The notes: a model not told the origin generated them from the sequence alone. A DNA stretch of 64,000 bases from Piscinibacter gummiphilus (GCF_002116905.1 NZ_CP015118.1:3410001-3474000), one strand, 5' to 3'; counted from the stretch's first letter, positions 43,366-52,438 are shown. Numbers and translations are program-made.

Positions 43366-44733
43366 TCACGTCCCGTCCCGCACCGACACCCGGCCTGCCG
43401 CTCGTGCCCCGAGACCCGCAGCCACCGCCGCGATGAGTCCGAGCGCCGCCAGCGAGGCCCACGGCATCGCCGCCGCGGCCATCGGCGGCGTGAACCTCGG
43501 CTGCGCCGCGAAGTCGGCTTCGCCGAACCGCACCTCTTCGAACAGGTACGGATAGAAGAAGCGGCGCAGCTCGGAGTGGTACGCCGTGACCGCGTCCTGG
43601 TAGGCCAGCTGCGCGGTGAGGTCGGTGCCCGCCTGCCGGTGCAGCACGGCCTGCACGCCGACACCGGGCAGCAGCCAGCCCAGGCGTTCGGTCCAGCGCT
43701 GGCGCGTTGCCATGCCGGCGCGGTACGCGGCCACGCGGTCGGCCACGTGTTCGTCACCGAGCTGCTGGAACGCGAAGTACCACTTCCAGTGGAAGCCCTC
43801 GGGCAACGGCGCCGTGCCGCGCCACTCGGGGTGGGTGCGGAAGAACCGGTCCATCGTGTCGCCGGGCGGCAGGTCCCACGCCCCGTGCACGGCCTGCCGC
43901 TGCGCGAGCATCAGCGCCACGCCCTGATGCACCGGCACGCCACGGGACAGCGCGGCGTTCGCGAGGGTCGGCAGCAGCAGCGTCAGCACGGCCCACGTGC
44001 CCATCAGCGCCGTGGCGTGGACCGCGGCGCTGCCGCGCGCCGAGCCGATCGCGAGCGACAGCCCGCCCCAGAACACCACGCTGGCCGCCGTGGCCAGCAG
44101 CACCGTCGCGACCGCGGCCATGGGCATGCCGCTGACCACCGCGCCCGCGAGCACCGGCAGCACGAGCGCCAGGAACACCAGCGCGGCCCGCAGGCCGGCA
44201 CGCCGCATCCACAGGCGCCGGCCACCGCCGGGCAGCGACATCAGCGTGGCGAGGCGGCCGGCACGCCGCTCGCCCGAGACGACGTCGTGCAGCAGCGCGA
44301 TGAGGAACAGCGGCGCGAGGTACACCAGCACGAAGGCGTAGTCGAACCGTCCCGCGAGCACGAGCTCGGGGTTGAAGGTCTCGCCCTCGTGCAGCTGGGC
44401 CTGCAGCGCGAGGGCCCGCACGCGCAGCACGCCGGGCGCGGCGTCGCGCAGGCCGAGGGCGGTGAACGCCGCGGTGGATGGCGGGTCCCAGGTCCCGTGG
44501 AAGGTGTAGTACGCCACCGTGCCCGCGTCCTGGCGCGCGAGCCGGGTGCGGGCCTGTGCCTGCAGGTCCTGCGCCTGCAGCACCGCCAGCCGCGAGAGGG
44601 TCGCGTGCTGGGCCGCCACCTCGCGCAGCCCCAGCACCACGGCCAGCGAGGACAGCAGGAACAGCGCGACCAATGCGGCCACGGACACCGGCGAACGCCA
44701 GAGCAGCCGGGCCTCGTGGAGGATCGTGTTCAT
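43366..44733 (-). CDS. ABC-2 type permease, DUF3526 family (second subunit)
   Basis: A 455-residue membrane protein. A first helix near residue 18-37 is followed by a large extracytoplasmic loop of about 100 residues, then five more hydrophobic segments (FVLVYLAPLFLIALLHD, RAALVFLALVLPVLAG, and others) and a final helix. SGERRAGRLATLMSLPG is the ABC-2 cytoplasmic signature. It overlaps the preceding permease gene by 4 bp. The pair with its ATPase forms an exporter or membrane-remodelling complex of NosFY-like type; the cargo is unknown. Confidence 0.85.
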   Translation of the reverse strand: MNTILHEARLLWRSPVSVAALVALFLLSSLAVVLGLREVAAQHATLSRLAVLQAQDLQAQARTRLARQDAGTVAYYTFHGTWDPPSTAAFTALGLRDAAPGVLRVRALALQAQLHEGETFNPELVLAGRFDYAFVLVYLAPLFLIALLHDVVSGERRAGRLATLMSLPGGGRRLWMRRAGLRAALVFLALVLPVLAGAVVSGMPMAAVATVLLATAASVVFWGGLSLAIGSARGSAAVHATALMGTWAVLTLLLPTLANAALSRGVPVHQGVALMLAQRQAVHGAWDLPPGDTMDRFFRTHPEWRGTAPLPEGFHWKWYFAFQQLGDEHVADRVAAYRAGMATRQRWTERLGWLLPGVGVQAVLHRQAGTDLTAQLAYQDAVTAYHSELRRFFYPYLFEEVRFGEADFAAQPRFTPPMAAAAMPWASLAALGLIAAVAAGLGARAAGRVSVRDGT

Positions 44734-46148
44734 CGGGTCTCCTTTCCGAGCCGGTTGGAGGCGACGATCAGCACGGCCGACAGCGCCACCAGCCACAGCA
44801 GCAGCGTCCCCGCCGCCGAGGCCGCCCCGCGCATCGACGGGTCGGGCTCGAAGTGGAAGTCCGCCGCGCCGTGCCAGTGGGTGCTGGCGATGCGACTGTC
44901 CCGGCTCGACTTGTCGTCGCGGAAGGTCAGCTGCTCGGCCTGCAGCCGGTTCAGGTGCTGCACCAGCGCATAGCGATGCCGTTCGGCCTGTTCGACGAAC
45001 CGGCGGTATTGCCACAGGTCGGTGCCGGCCACGGCCATCGACAGGCGCCGCAGCGCCACCATCGGGCTGAGCCAGGCGAACTGGTCGACCTGGGCGAGCT
45101 GGCGCTCCTGCCGCTCGAACGCTTCCGTCGCGTACCGTGCGAACAGCTCGCTGGTCAGCCGTTCGCCTTCCATGCCCACCAGGCCCTTGTAGTTGACGGG
45201 CAGGTCCTCGATGCGCGCCACGCCGTACCGGGCCAGCACCTGCCGGCGGAAGCCCGCGAAGTACGGGTCGTCGGGGTTGTGGCTGTCGCCGATGGCCGCG
45301 AGGTCACGGGCGATCGCGATGTCGGTCTCGAAACGCGTGGGCAGCGCGGTGCGGGCCAGGGCCAGCTCCGGCCCGAGCCGGGGCACCACCACGACCCATG
45401 CGGTCCAGGCGGCCAGCAGCACGAGCAGCACGTCGCGCCCCCGCGGCAGCCAGGTCGATGCGGCCGTGATGCCGACCACCCAGATCGCGAGCCACGCGGC
45501 ATGGGCGAGCGCCAGCACGGCGGCCGGGCCGCCCTGCTCCGGCGTCGTCCACGCGATCGCCGCGAGCGCGATCACCGCGGGCGCCAGCACGAGGACTGCG
45601 ACGCCGCCGAGGGCCAGCGCCTTGCCGGCCACGAGCTGCGCGGGCCGCACGCCCTGGGCCAGCAGCACCCGCAAGGTGCCGGACTCGCGCTCGCGCGCCA
45701 CCGCGGCGTGCCCGACGAAGATCAACAGCAGCGGTGCGAGCACCTGCAGCACGAAGGCCGGCGTCAGCTGCCCGAAACGCAGCAGCAGCGACGACTGCCG
45801 CACGTCGCCGAAGTTCGCGCTGTTCTGCCGGTGCCCCTCGAGGAACAGCGTGTGGCCCGTGAAGGCGTCCACGCCAGGATCGAACGCCGCGAGCGCCCCG
45901 GGCGCGCGGAACACGAAGTGGCCGTAGTGCACCATGCGGTGCGGGTGACGGTCGGGCTGGGTGTCGAACTCCTGGTCCACCTGCGACTGGTGCAGCGCAC
46001 GCGCGGCGGCCGCGGCCTGCCGCTGGTCCCATGCCGTGAACGCGGCGGCCACCGTCAGCAGCACGAGCAGCACGAGGCCGCCCATGGCCACGCGGTCGCG
46101 CCGCATCAGGCGCCATTCCTCGAAGGCGATGCGTCGGACCGGGCTCAT
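44730..46148 (-). CDS. ABC-2 type permease, DUF3526 family (first subunit)
   Basis: A 472-residue protein of the same architecture: TM1 near residues 22-40, a large loop (including RMVHYGHFVFRAPGALAAFD), then ARERESGTLRVLLAQGV and several helices, with a last helix near the C-terminus. It starts within the stop of the ATPase gene and overlaps the second permease by 4 bp, so three genes are translationally coupled. Homology between the two permeases suggests a heterodimer. Confidence 0.86.
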   Translation of the reverse strand: MSPVRRIAFEEWRLMRRDRVAMGGLVLLVLLTVAAAFTAWDQRQAAAAARALHQSQVDQEFDTQPDRHPHRMVHYGHFVFRAPGALAAFDPGVDAFTGHTLFLEGHRQNSANFGDVRQSSLLLRFGQLTPAFVLQVLAPLLLIFVGHAAVARERESGTLRVLLAQGVRPAQLVAGKALALGGVAVLVLAPAVIALAAIAWTTPEQGGPAAVLALAHAAWLAIWVVGITAASTWLPRGRDVLLVLLAAWTAWVVVVPRLGPELALARTALPTRFETDIAIARDLAAIGDSHNPDDPYFAGFRRQVLARYGVARIEDLPVNYKGLVGMEGERLTSELFARYATEAFERQERQLAQVDQFAWLSPMVALRRLSMAVAGTDLWQYRRFVEQAERHRYALVQHLNRLQAEQLTFRDDKSSRDSRIASTHWHGAADFHFEPDPSMRGAASAAGTLLLWLVALSAVLIVASNRLGKETR

Positions 46149-46885
46149 CGGATGGCCTCGGCGTCGGCGTACCGCCGGTGCAGCGCACGCACGTCGAACC
46201 GTTCGGCGCCGTCGGCCGCCACCGACTCCACGAGGCGGCCTCCGGCGATGAAGCCGATGCGGTCGGCCACGTCGGCCGCACCGAGCAGGTCGTGCGTGAC
46301 CATCAGCACGGCGATGCCCTTCCCGCGGAGGCGGCCCAGCAGCTGGTTGAACTCCGCCGTCGCCTGCGGATCGAGGCCCGACGTGGGTTCGTCGAGCAGC
46401 AACGCCGGCACGTGGCGCGCGAGCGCCAGCGCGATCGACACCTTCTGCCGCATGCCCTTCGAGAAGCCCGAGACCCGCCGGCCGTGGGCGTCCGCCGCGA
46501 GCCCGGCAGCCGACAGCGCGGAATCGATGTCGGACACCAAGGCCGGTTGCCCGGCCAGGTCCAGCAGGTAGGCCACGTTCTCGCGGGCGCTCAGGTGCTC
46601 GTACAGCGCGACGTTCTCGGGGATGTAGGCGAGGCGCCGCCGGGCCTCCGCCGGCGCGGCGACCGGGTCGACGCCCTGCACGCGCACGCGGCCCTGCGTG
46701 GGCGACACGAACCCGAGGAACAGGCTCAGCGTGGTCGTCTTGCCGGCGCCGTTGGCACCGAGCAGCGCGCAGATCTCGCCGGCCTGCACGGCCAGGTCGA
46801 GCCCGTGGAGGATGGTGCGGCCGCCGTAGCCGGCGACGACGTCGGCGGCTTCCAGCACGGGGGAGTGGGTGGAGGACTGGGTCAT
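46145..46885 (-). CDS. ABC transporter ATP-binding protein (export type)
   Basis: A 246-residue ATPase: Walker A GANGAGKTT, Q-loop YIPENVALY, signature VSGFSKGMRQKVSIALAL, Walker B ALLLDEPTSGLD and VTHDLLGA. The signature SGFSKGMRQK is the CcmA/NosF-like variant, seen in ABC-2 exporters. It lies 2 bp after the TonB receptor gene on the same strand and leads into two DUF3526 permeases, so the receptor and exporter are probably coexpressed. Confidence 0.92.
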   Translation of the reverse strand: MTQSSTHSPVLEAADVVAGYGGRTILHGLDLAVQAGEICALLGANGAGKTTTLSLFLGFVSPTQGRVRVQGVDPVAAPAEARRRLAYIPENVALYEHLSARENVAYLLDLAGQPALVSDIDSALSAAGLAADAHGRRVSGFSKGMRQKVSIALALARHVPALLLDEPTSGLDPQATAEFNQLLGRLRGKGIAVLMVTHDLLGAADVADRIGFIAGGRLVESVAADGAERFDVRALHRRYADAEAIR

Positions 46886-46887
46886 GG

Positions 46888-49023
46888 TCAGAAGCGGGTG
46901 TGGAGTCCGAGGGAGATCGTTCGCGGCGTGCCGGGCATGACCCACAGACGGCTGTACGAACTGGCGTAGTAGGTGGTGTCGAAGAGGTTGTCGACGTCGG
47001 CGACGAGGCGTGTGGACGGCGTGACCGACCAGCGCGCCGACAGCCGCGCCGTCGTGTAGGCGGGCAGCTGGAACGGCGCACGGCCCGCGTCGGCCTCGGC
47101 CTGCGTGTAGACCTCGCCCAGGCGTTGGCCCACGTGGGTGACGCCGGCGCCGAGGCTCCAGTCCTGCCCGTTCGGCAAGGTGTCCTCGTAGACCGCCATC
47201 GCGCTGCCGGTGATCCGCGGCACGTTGCGCAGCGGGCTGCCCACGGCCAGCCGCTCGTCCTCGGTGACCGCGACGTCGGTGTAGGCGAGGTTCGCGCTCA
47301 GGCGCCAGTGCGCCGTCAGCTGCCCGGCCAGGTCGAACTCGATGCCACGGCTGCGCACCTTGCCCGCCGCGATCGACCGCGTCGGATCGGCCGGGTCCGG
47401 CGTCAGCACGTTGCGCTTGCGGATCTCGAAGACGGCGAGGCTCGCCGCGACGGAGCGCGCGGCGTTCTCCCACTTCGTCCCCGCCTCGGTAGCGACGCCC
47501 TCCTCGGGGTCGAAGGTGTTGCCCGCCGAGTCCGCCGTGTTCGGCCGGAAGCTGCGGCCCGCGTTCGCGTACACGGTCCACCGGTCGTCCGGCACCCAGC
47601 TGAAGCCGATGCGCGGCGACGTGGCCGTGGGCTGCTGCGCCACCGTGCGCCCGGTGCGGCGGTTGTCGAGGCTCTGGTCGAAGCGGTCGAACCGGAGGCC
47701 GGCGACCAGGCGCCAGTCCGGGGCGAGCTTCACCGCGTCCTGCACGTAGAAGGCGGTGTTGCGCTGGCGTTCGAGGGTGCTGGTGTTCAGACCGAGCGCG
47801 GGCCGCGGCTGGCCGTAGACCGGGTCGAAGACGTCGATGGGGATCGGGCTGCCGCTGAGCGCGATCGAGTCCATGCGGTAGCGGAACGTCTCCACGCCGA
47901 AGAGCAGCTCGTGCTCGACCGGGCCCGTGGCGACCGAACCTTGCAGCTCGGCCTGCAGCGCGGTGTCTTCCGAGTTGTAGTCGCGGAAGTAGTACTGGCG
48001 GGTCTGGACGCCGGTGGTCGTCGGCGACCCCGTCGCCTGCGTCGTGTAGCCATGGAGCGAGGTGTCGAGGTACGAGAGCCCGAAGCGGCTGCGCCAGGCC
48101 GGGCTCCATTCGTGCGACAGCATCAGCTGGTGGCGTTCGTTCACGAGCGTGATGTCGCCGTCACCCGGTTCACCCAGGAATCGCTCGCGCGGCAGCGCAT
48201 CCGGCCGGTCGCCCACCGCGACGACACCGCGGTCGAGCGGAACGGACTGGCGGATGAACTCGCCGCGGTAGTCGAGCACGGTGTCGGGGCCGAGCTTCCA
48301 GGTGATCGCCGGCGCCGCGATTTCACGCCGGGACTCGACGAAATCGCGGAAGCCGTCGCGCTCCTCGTAGGCCACGTTCAGCCGGTAGGAAAGCTGCTCG
48401 TCCACCGGCCCCGTGCTGTCGAAGGCCCCGCGGCGGAAGCCGAAGCTGCCCGCCTTCAGCTCGAGGTCGTTCGCCGCGGTGCGGCGCGGCCGCTTCGAGA
48501 CGATGTTCAGCGTGCCGCCGGGTTCGCTGCTGCCGTACAGCGCGGCCGCCGTGCCCTTCAGGAACTCGATCGACTCGACGGCGGCGAGGTCGCGTGGCGC
48601 GTTGTAGCCGCGGTTGGCCGACAAGCCGTTGAACAGCGTCGCCATGCCGGTGTTGTCGTGGCCGGGCATGCCACGGATCGCGATGTTGTCCCACAGGCCG
48701 CCGAAGTTGTTCTGGCGGGAGACGCCGCTGACCTGGTCCAGCACGTCGTCGAGGCGCGTGGCGCCGAGGTCCTCGATGGCCTGCGGGGTCACGACCCGCA
48801 CCGATTGCGGCAGTTCGCGCAGGGGCAGGTCGGTCTTGGTGCCGGCGGCTTCGTCCGCGACGAGCCCTTTCGAGGACGCGCGGTCCGTCACGAGGACGGG
48901 GCTGAGTTGCGGGGTGTCGGCCGCAGGGGCCTGCGCGCTCGCGAACGGCGGCAACAGCAAGGCGGAACACACGAGGGCGTGCGAGAGCGGCGTGCGGCGA
49001 AGCACGAAGGTACGTTGTTTCAT
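46888..49023 (-). CDS. TonB-dependent siderophore-type receptor
   Basis: A 711-residue outer-membrane receptor. After a signal peptide ending in ASAQA it has a plug domain (LRELPQSVRVVTPQAIEDLG, FRGM-like IAIRGMPGHDN, GSSEPGGTLNIVSKRP) and a 22-strand barrel ending in the aromatic GLHTRF. The plug matches FhuE/FpvA-type siderophore receptors. There is no signalling domain and no sigma/anti-sigma pair nearby. I saw no Fur box upstream. With the adjacent ABC-2 system and DUF2946 gene, a copper or other metal chelate is also possible as ligand. Confidence 0.93.
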   Translation of the reverse strand: MKQRTFVLRRTPLSHALVCSALLLPPFASAQAPAADTPQLSPVLVTDRASSKGLVADEAAGTKTDLPLRELPQSVRVVTPQAIEDLGATRLDDVLDQVSGVSRQNNFGGLWDNIAIRGMPGHDNTGMATLFNGLSANRGYNAPRDLAAVESIEFLKGTAAALYGSSEPGGTLNIVSKRPRRTAANDLELKAGSFGFRRGAFDSTGPVDEQLSYRLNVAYEERDGFRDFVESRREIAAPAITWKLGPDTVLDYRGEFIRQSVPLDRGVVAVGDRPDALPRERFLGEPGDGDITLVNERHQLMLSHEWSPAWRSRFGLSYLDTSLHGYTTQATGSPTTTGVQTRQYYFRDYNSEDTALQAELQGSVATGPVEHELLFGVETFRYRMDSIALSGSPIPIDVFDPVYGQPRPALGLNTSTLERQRNTAFYVQDAVKLAPDWRLVAGLRFDRFDQSLDNRRTGRTVAQQPTATSPRIGFSWVPDDRWTVYANAGRSFRPNTADSAGNTFDPEEGVATEAGTKWENAARSVAASLAVFEIRKRNVLTPDPADPTRSIAAGKVRSRGIEFDLAGQLTAHWRLSANLAYTDVAVTEDERLAVGSPLRNVPRITGSAMAVYEDTLPNGQDWSLGAGVTHVGQRLGEVYTQAEADAGRAPFQLPAYTTARLSARWSVTPSTRLVADVDNLFDTTYYASSYSRLWVMPGTPRTISLGLHTRF

Positions 49024-49151
49024 GGACGGACGAGGAACGGCGCCGCGCGCGGTCCTTCCGCGCGCAGCGAATGCACAGGGCGGCCCGGTTCAGGCCGAAC
49101 CGGGCCGCGGCGAGGGAGTGGGGAAAGCGCGCCGCGAACGCGGCGGCGGGG

Positions 49152-49487
49152 TCAGGCGCGTGGGGGGTCGCGCGAGGCGAAGGTCCACGGCCGGGCAGAC
49201 CGGACGAGGGTGTCCGATGCCGGCGGGGCGAAGCGGTCCGCGGCAGGCGCCGGCGGCAACGTGACGGGGCCGGCCGCGACGGGCGCGAAGGCCTGCGCGT
49301 ACGCATGGCACCACTCGCAGAGCTCGTGCAGCCCGTCGTCGTCCGGGGACTCGCTGTCCCCGTCCGCCTGCCAGCCCGCCACCGCCTCGCCGAGGTTTGG
49401 CAGGTGCTTCGCCTCGTGCGCGGGCAGGCCGATGGCCGTGTTGAAGAACACGGCGAGCAGCAGGAAACGAAGCAGGAGGCGGGTCAT
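49152..49487 (-). CDS. DUF2946-like protein
   Basis: A 111-residue protein with an N-terminal membrane/signal segment (MTRLLLRFLLLAVFFNTAIG) and the motif HELCEWCHAYAQA, whose paired Cys and His match the DUF2946 pattern. The remainder is Pro/Ala-rich. DUF2946 genes often sit beside TonB-dependent copper receptors, and the C-x-x-C-H cluster could bind a metal. It precedes the receptor gene by 128 bp on the same strand. An ATG 13 codons upstream is possible. Confidence 0.65.
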   Translation of the reverse strand: MTRLLLRFLLLAVFFNTAIGLPAHEAKHLPNLGEAVAGWQADGDSESPDDDGLHELCEWCHAYAQAFAPVAAGPVTLPPAPAADRFAPPASDTLVRSARPWTFASRDPPRA

Positions 49488-49657
49488 GGGGGACGGGGGA
49501 AGGCCGGGATCATAGCGGATCGACATCGGGCGTCACGATGCGCGAGCCTCTACATCGCCCATGACGGCATGCCATCCCCAACCTGGATGATGGGCCACGA
49601 AGCGGCATCGATAGACTGCGACACATCCCCCTGCCCCACCACTCCGGGAGCGCCCGC

Positions 49658-50080
49658 ATGGCCGTCTCGTCGAACCCCTTTTCGCCCTGGACCGAGAACC
49701 CCTGGCAGCACTGGCTGCCATCGCCGTCCTTCGGCGGCAGCACGTTCGTGCAGCCCATCAACCCCTGGAACTTCACGATCAACCACATCAACTCCCGCGC
49801 ACCGGCCACCGAGGCCGCGGTGGTGGCCAAGCACAGCTACGGCCGGCAGATCGGGCGCATCTCCGACCTGCTGCACACGCTCCTCACGAAGCACCACGCC
49901 GACTTGCTCGACGAGTCGTCCGCGGCGGAGTTCATGGCGATGTGGCGAGAGGTCGAGGCGATCAAGGCCACCGGCGCCGCCGAACGGGTCCGGCAGCTGG
50001 CGAAGGACCTGGCCGCGCTGAAGGTCGACGACCCGCTGGAACACGCTCGCCTGCGCAAGCTGGTCCAGGGCAGCCTGTAG
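49658..50080 (+). CDS. Hypothetical protein, 140 residues
   Basis: I do not recognise it. The N-terminal 50 residues are rich in Pro, Trp, Phe, Ser and Asn (NPFSPWTENPWQHWLP). The rest is strongly helical (ISDLLHTLLTKHHADLLDES, VRQLAKDLAALKVDD), which resembles a phasin or coiled-coil layout without a firm match. It ends 6 bp from the convergent arsC. A granule- or surface-associated role would be a guess. Confidence 0.6.
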   Translation: MAVSSNPFSPWTENPWQHWLPSPSFGGSTFVQPINPWNFTINHINSRAPATEAAVVAKHSYGRQIGRISDLLHTLLTKHHADLLDESSAAEFMAMWREVEAIKATGAAERVRQLAKDLAALKVDDPLEHARLRKLVQGSL

Positions 50081-50086
50081 CACGGA

Positions 50087-50509
50087 TCAGGTCCGCCGAG
50101 CCCCCGAGTCCTCGACCACCTCGCCGTCCTCCTTGGTGAACGGCGCCAGCCTGCCGACCGGCAGCAGCTCCAGCACTGCCTCCGACGGGCGGCACAGCTT
50201 GGTGCCCAGCGGCGTGACCACCAGAGGCCGGTTCAGCAGCACCGGGTGTTGCCCGATGAAGTCGAGCAGTTCGTCGTCGGACCACTTCGGGTTGGCGAGG
50301 TCCAGTTCGGCGTAGGGCGTGCCCTTCTCGCGCAGCAGCTCGCGGACGGACAGGCCCGCGTCGGCCAGGAGCTGCTTCAGCTGGGCCTGGGTCGGTGGCG
50401 TCTTCAGGTACTCGACCACCGTGGGTTCGAGGCCGGCGTGACGGAGGAGGCCCAGCACGTTGCGGGAGGTGCCGCAGGCCGGGTTGTGGAAGATGGTGAT
50501 GTCGGTCAT
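50087..50509 (-). CDS. arsC: Arsenate reductase ArsC (glutaredoxin-dependent)
   Basis: A 140-residue ArsC of the R773/YffB family: FHNPACGTSRN with the catalytic Cys at residue 12, REKGTPYAELDL, and the anion-binding Arg in VLLNRPLVVTPLGTKLCRPSE. It reduces arsenate to arsenite with glutathione and glutaredoxin. It is last in the arsR-arsI-acr3-arsC operon and starts 1 bp after the stop of the efflux gene. Confidence 0.96.
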   Translation of the reverse strand: MTDITIFHNPACGTSRNVLGLLRHAGLEPTVVEYLKTPPTQAQLKQLLADAGLSVRELLREKGTPYAELDLANPKWSDDELLDFIGQHPVLLNRPLVVTPLGTKLCRPSEAVLELLPVGRLAPFTKEDGEVVEDSGARRT

Positions 50510-50510
50510 G

Positions 50511-51596
50511 TCAGTTTCCCTTGAGTCCGCGTTCGTACCAGCCCTGCGATCGGTTCACCACGCCGACGACGGCCAGCATGATGGGCACCTCGATCAGCAC
50601 CCCCACCACCGTCGCCAGCGCCGCGCCGGACTTGAAACCGAACAGGCTGATGGCCGCCGCGACGGCCAGTTCGAAGAAGTTGCTGGCGCCGATCAGGGCC
50701 GACGGGCCGGCCACGCAGTGCTGTACGCCCATCTTGCGGTTCAGCCAGTATGCGAGCCCCGAATTGAAGACCACCTGGATCAGGATGGGCACGGCCAGCA
50801 GCGCGATGACCAGAGGCTGTTCGATGATGGCTTCGCCCTGGAATGCGAAAAGCAGTACCAGCGTGGCCAGCAGCGCGCCGATGGACAGCGGGCCCAGCTT
50901 GGCAGCGACGCGCTGGAAATGCGCCGAACCTTTGCGCAGCAGGTGCTTTCGCCAGAGCTGCGCGAGGATGACCGGCACCACGATGTAGAGCACGACCGAG
51001 GTAAGCAGCGTGTCCCACGGTACGGTGATCGACGACAGCCCGAGCAGCAGCGCCACGATGGGCGCGAAGGCGACGACCATGATGGCGTCGTTCAGGGCCA
51101 CCTGCGTGAGCGTGAAGTACGGGTCGCCCTTGCACAGCTGGCTCCACACGAAGACCATCGCGGTGCACGGTGCGGCGGCCAGCAGGATGAGACCCGCGAC
51201 GTAGCTGTCGAGCTGATCCGGCGGCAGGAGCGGGGCGAAGACGTGCCGGATGAAGAGCCACCCGAGCAGCGCCATCGAGAACGGCTTCACGGCCCAGTTG
51301 ATGAACAGCGTCACCCCGATGCCGCGCACGTGGCCCTTCACCCGCCCGAGCGCCGCGAAGTCGATCTTCAGCAGCATCGGGATGATCATCACCCAGATGA
51401 GCACCCCGACGGGCAGGTTCACCCGGGCCACCTCGAGCGCGCCCACGGCCTGGAAGAAGCCGGGCGCCAGCTGCCCGAGCACGACGCCCGCGGCGATGCA
51501 CAGGCCGACCCACACCGTCAGGTAGCGCTCGAAGAATCCGATGGCGGGCCTGGCCTCGGCTGCGGCGAGACTGGGAGCGATGGGTGAGGTCGTCAT
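50511..51596 (-). CDS. acr3: Arsenite efflux permease, ACR3 family
   Basis: A 361-residue membrane protein with about ten helices of the bile/arsenite/riboflavin (BART) superfamily. The ACR3 signature AAPCTAMVFVWSQLCKGDP, with its essential Cys, and GASNFFELAVAAAISLFG are both present. It extrudes arsenite made by ArsC. The gene lies 3 bp after arsI. It is often labelled arsB, but it is not related to the E. coli ArsB family. Confidence 0.96.
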   Translation of the reverse strand: MTTSPIAPSLAAAEARPAIGFFERYLTVWVGLCIAAGVVLGQLAPGFFQAVGALEVARVNLPVGVLIWVMIIPMLLKIDFAALGRVKGHVRGIGVTLFINWAVKPFSMALLGWLFIRHVFAPLLPPDQLDSYVAGLILLAAAPCTAMVFVWSQLCKGDPYFTLTQVALNDAIMVVAFAPIVALLLGLSSITVPWDTLLTSVVLYIVVPVILAQLWRKHLLRKGSAHFQRVAAKLGPLSIGALLATLVLLFAFQGEAIIEQPLVIALLAVPILIQVVFNSGLAYWLNRKMGVQHCVAGPSALIGASNFFELAVAAAISLFGFKSGAALATVVGVLIEVPIMLAVVGVVNRSQGWYERGLKGN

Positions 51597-51599
51597 CGT

Positions 51600-52025
51600 T
51601 CAGCAGCAGGAGCGGGTGCCGGTGCCGCACACGGCGGCAGGCACACGCGGCTCGTTGAACACGGGAATGGCCCCCAAGGTGTGGAACTGCTCCCACGGGA
51701 TCCCCTGGGGGTCGGTCACCCAGTACTTCTCGCTGCGCGCGTAGCAGCACGTCGTTTCGCCCTCGCCGTGCAGCGCCACGTCGGCCGAAACCGCCCGGGC
51801 CTTCATCTCCGCGAGTTCCGCCTCGGTGTCCGCCTGGATGCCCAGGTGGTCGATGCCCGGTGTGCTGCCACGGGTCGAGATCGCGAAGTTGATGCGGGGG
51901 TCCTCCAGCATCCACTTCGCATAGTCGCCCTCGACACGCGTGGGCGGCGCGCCGAACAGCTTCGAATAGAAGGCGATGTTCGCCTGCAGGTCGTCGACAT
52001 GGGCGTGCACGTGAAAGCGCTTCAT
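51600..52025 (-). CDS. arsI: ArsI/CadI-type glyoxalase-fold metalloenzyme
   Basis: A 141-residue vicinal-oxygen-chelate protein. FHVHAHVDDLQANIAFYSKL, GIDHLGIQ and GIPWEQF supply the metal ligands (about His7, His60, Glu112), and the vicinal Cys93-Cys94 in GETTCCYARSEKYWVTDP matches the trivalent-arsenical site of ArsI C-As lyases. ArsI cleaves the carbon-arsenic bond of methylarsenite and similar organoarsenicals using Fe(II) and O2. A Cys-rich tail (GTGTRSCC) may add metal binding. The related cadmium-induced CadI function is an alternative. Confidence 0.9.
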   Translation of the reverse strand: MKRFHVHAHVDDLQANIAFYSKLFGAPPTRVEGDYAKWMLEDPRINFAISTRGSTPGIDHLGIQADTEAELAEMKARAVSADVALHGEGETTCCYARSEKYWVTDPQGIPWEQFHTLGAIPVFNEPRVPAAVCGTGTRSCC

Positions 52026-52046
52026 GGTGGGTCTCCGGTCATGGGG

Positions 52047-52373
52047 TCAGCAGTCGCAGGCCTGTTCGCCCGGCGCCAAGGCACACGCCTCGCCGGCGCA
52101 GCAGTTTTCCGTGAGGTAGCCGAGCAGGCCGTTCATCTGTTCGAAAGAAGCCCGGTAGACGAGGTTTCGGCTGGCCCGTTCCTGCTTGACCAGGCCGGCA
52201 GCCACCAGTTCCTTGAGGTGGAACGACAGCGTGGTGGGCGGGATGCCCAGCCCCTCCTGCATGACACCCGGGGTCAGCCCCTGCGCCCCCGAGACGACCA
52301 GTGCCCGGAACACGCGGAGCCGCACCGGATGAGCCAGCGCCGCGAGGGCACGAACGACGAGTTCTTCTTCCAT
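52047..52373 (-). CDS. arsR: ArsR-family metalloregulator
   Basis: A 108-residue winged-helix repressor: LAHPVRLRVFRAL, PPTTLSFHLKELVAAGLV (recognition helix) and a C-terminal Cys cluster C91-C92 and C97 (NCCAGEACAL), followed by ACDC. The C-terminal position of the cysteines resembles the Acidithiobacillus-type arsenite sensor, not the helix-3 CxC of R773 ArsR. It leads the ars operon and probably represses it from the AT-rich promoter just upstream. Confidence 0.95.
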   Translation of the reverse strand: MEEELVVRALAALAHPVRLRVFRALVVSGAQGLTPGVMQEGLGIPPTTLSFHLKELVAAGLVKQERASRNLVYRASFEQMNGLLGYLTENCCAGEACALAPGEQACDC

Positions 52374-52438
52374 GGTGCGACTATACCAATATTCTGGAAC
52401 TAACGTACTAAACGGAGGTGCGCAGAAGCAGGCGCACC
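52374..52438 (-). promoter_or_regulatory. ars operon promoter/operator region
   Basis: Just upstream of arsR is an unusually AT-rich stretch for this window (52383-52413). On the minus strand it contains a TATAGT -10-like hexamer and an imperfect palindrome around AATATT flanked by CCA/TGG. Next to it lies a 7-bp inverted repeat GGTGCGC-N8-GCGCACC (52417-52438). ArsR binding here is inferred. Confidence 0.45.

Noticed and set aside
49024..49657. Fur box upstream of the TonB receptor or DUF2946 gene
   Set aside because: No AT-rich 19-bp palindrome resembling GATAATGATAATCATTATC was found; the region is uniformly GC-rich.
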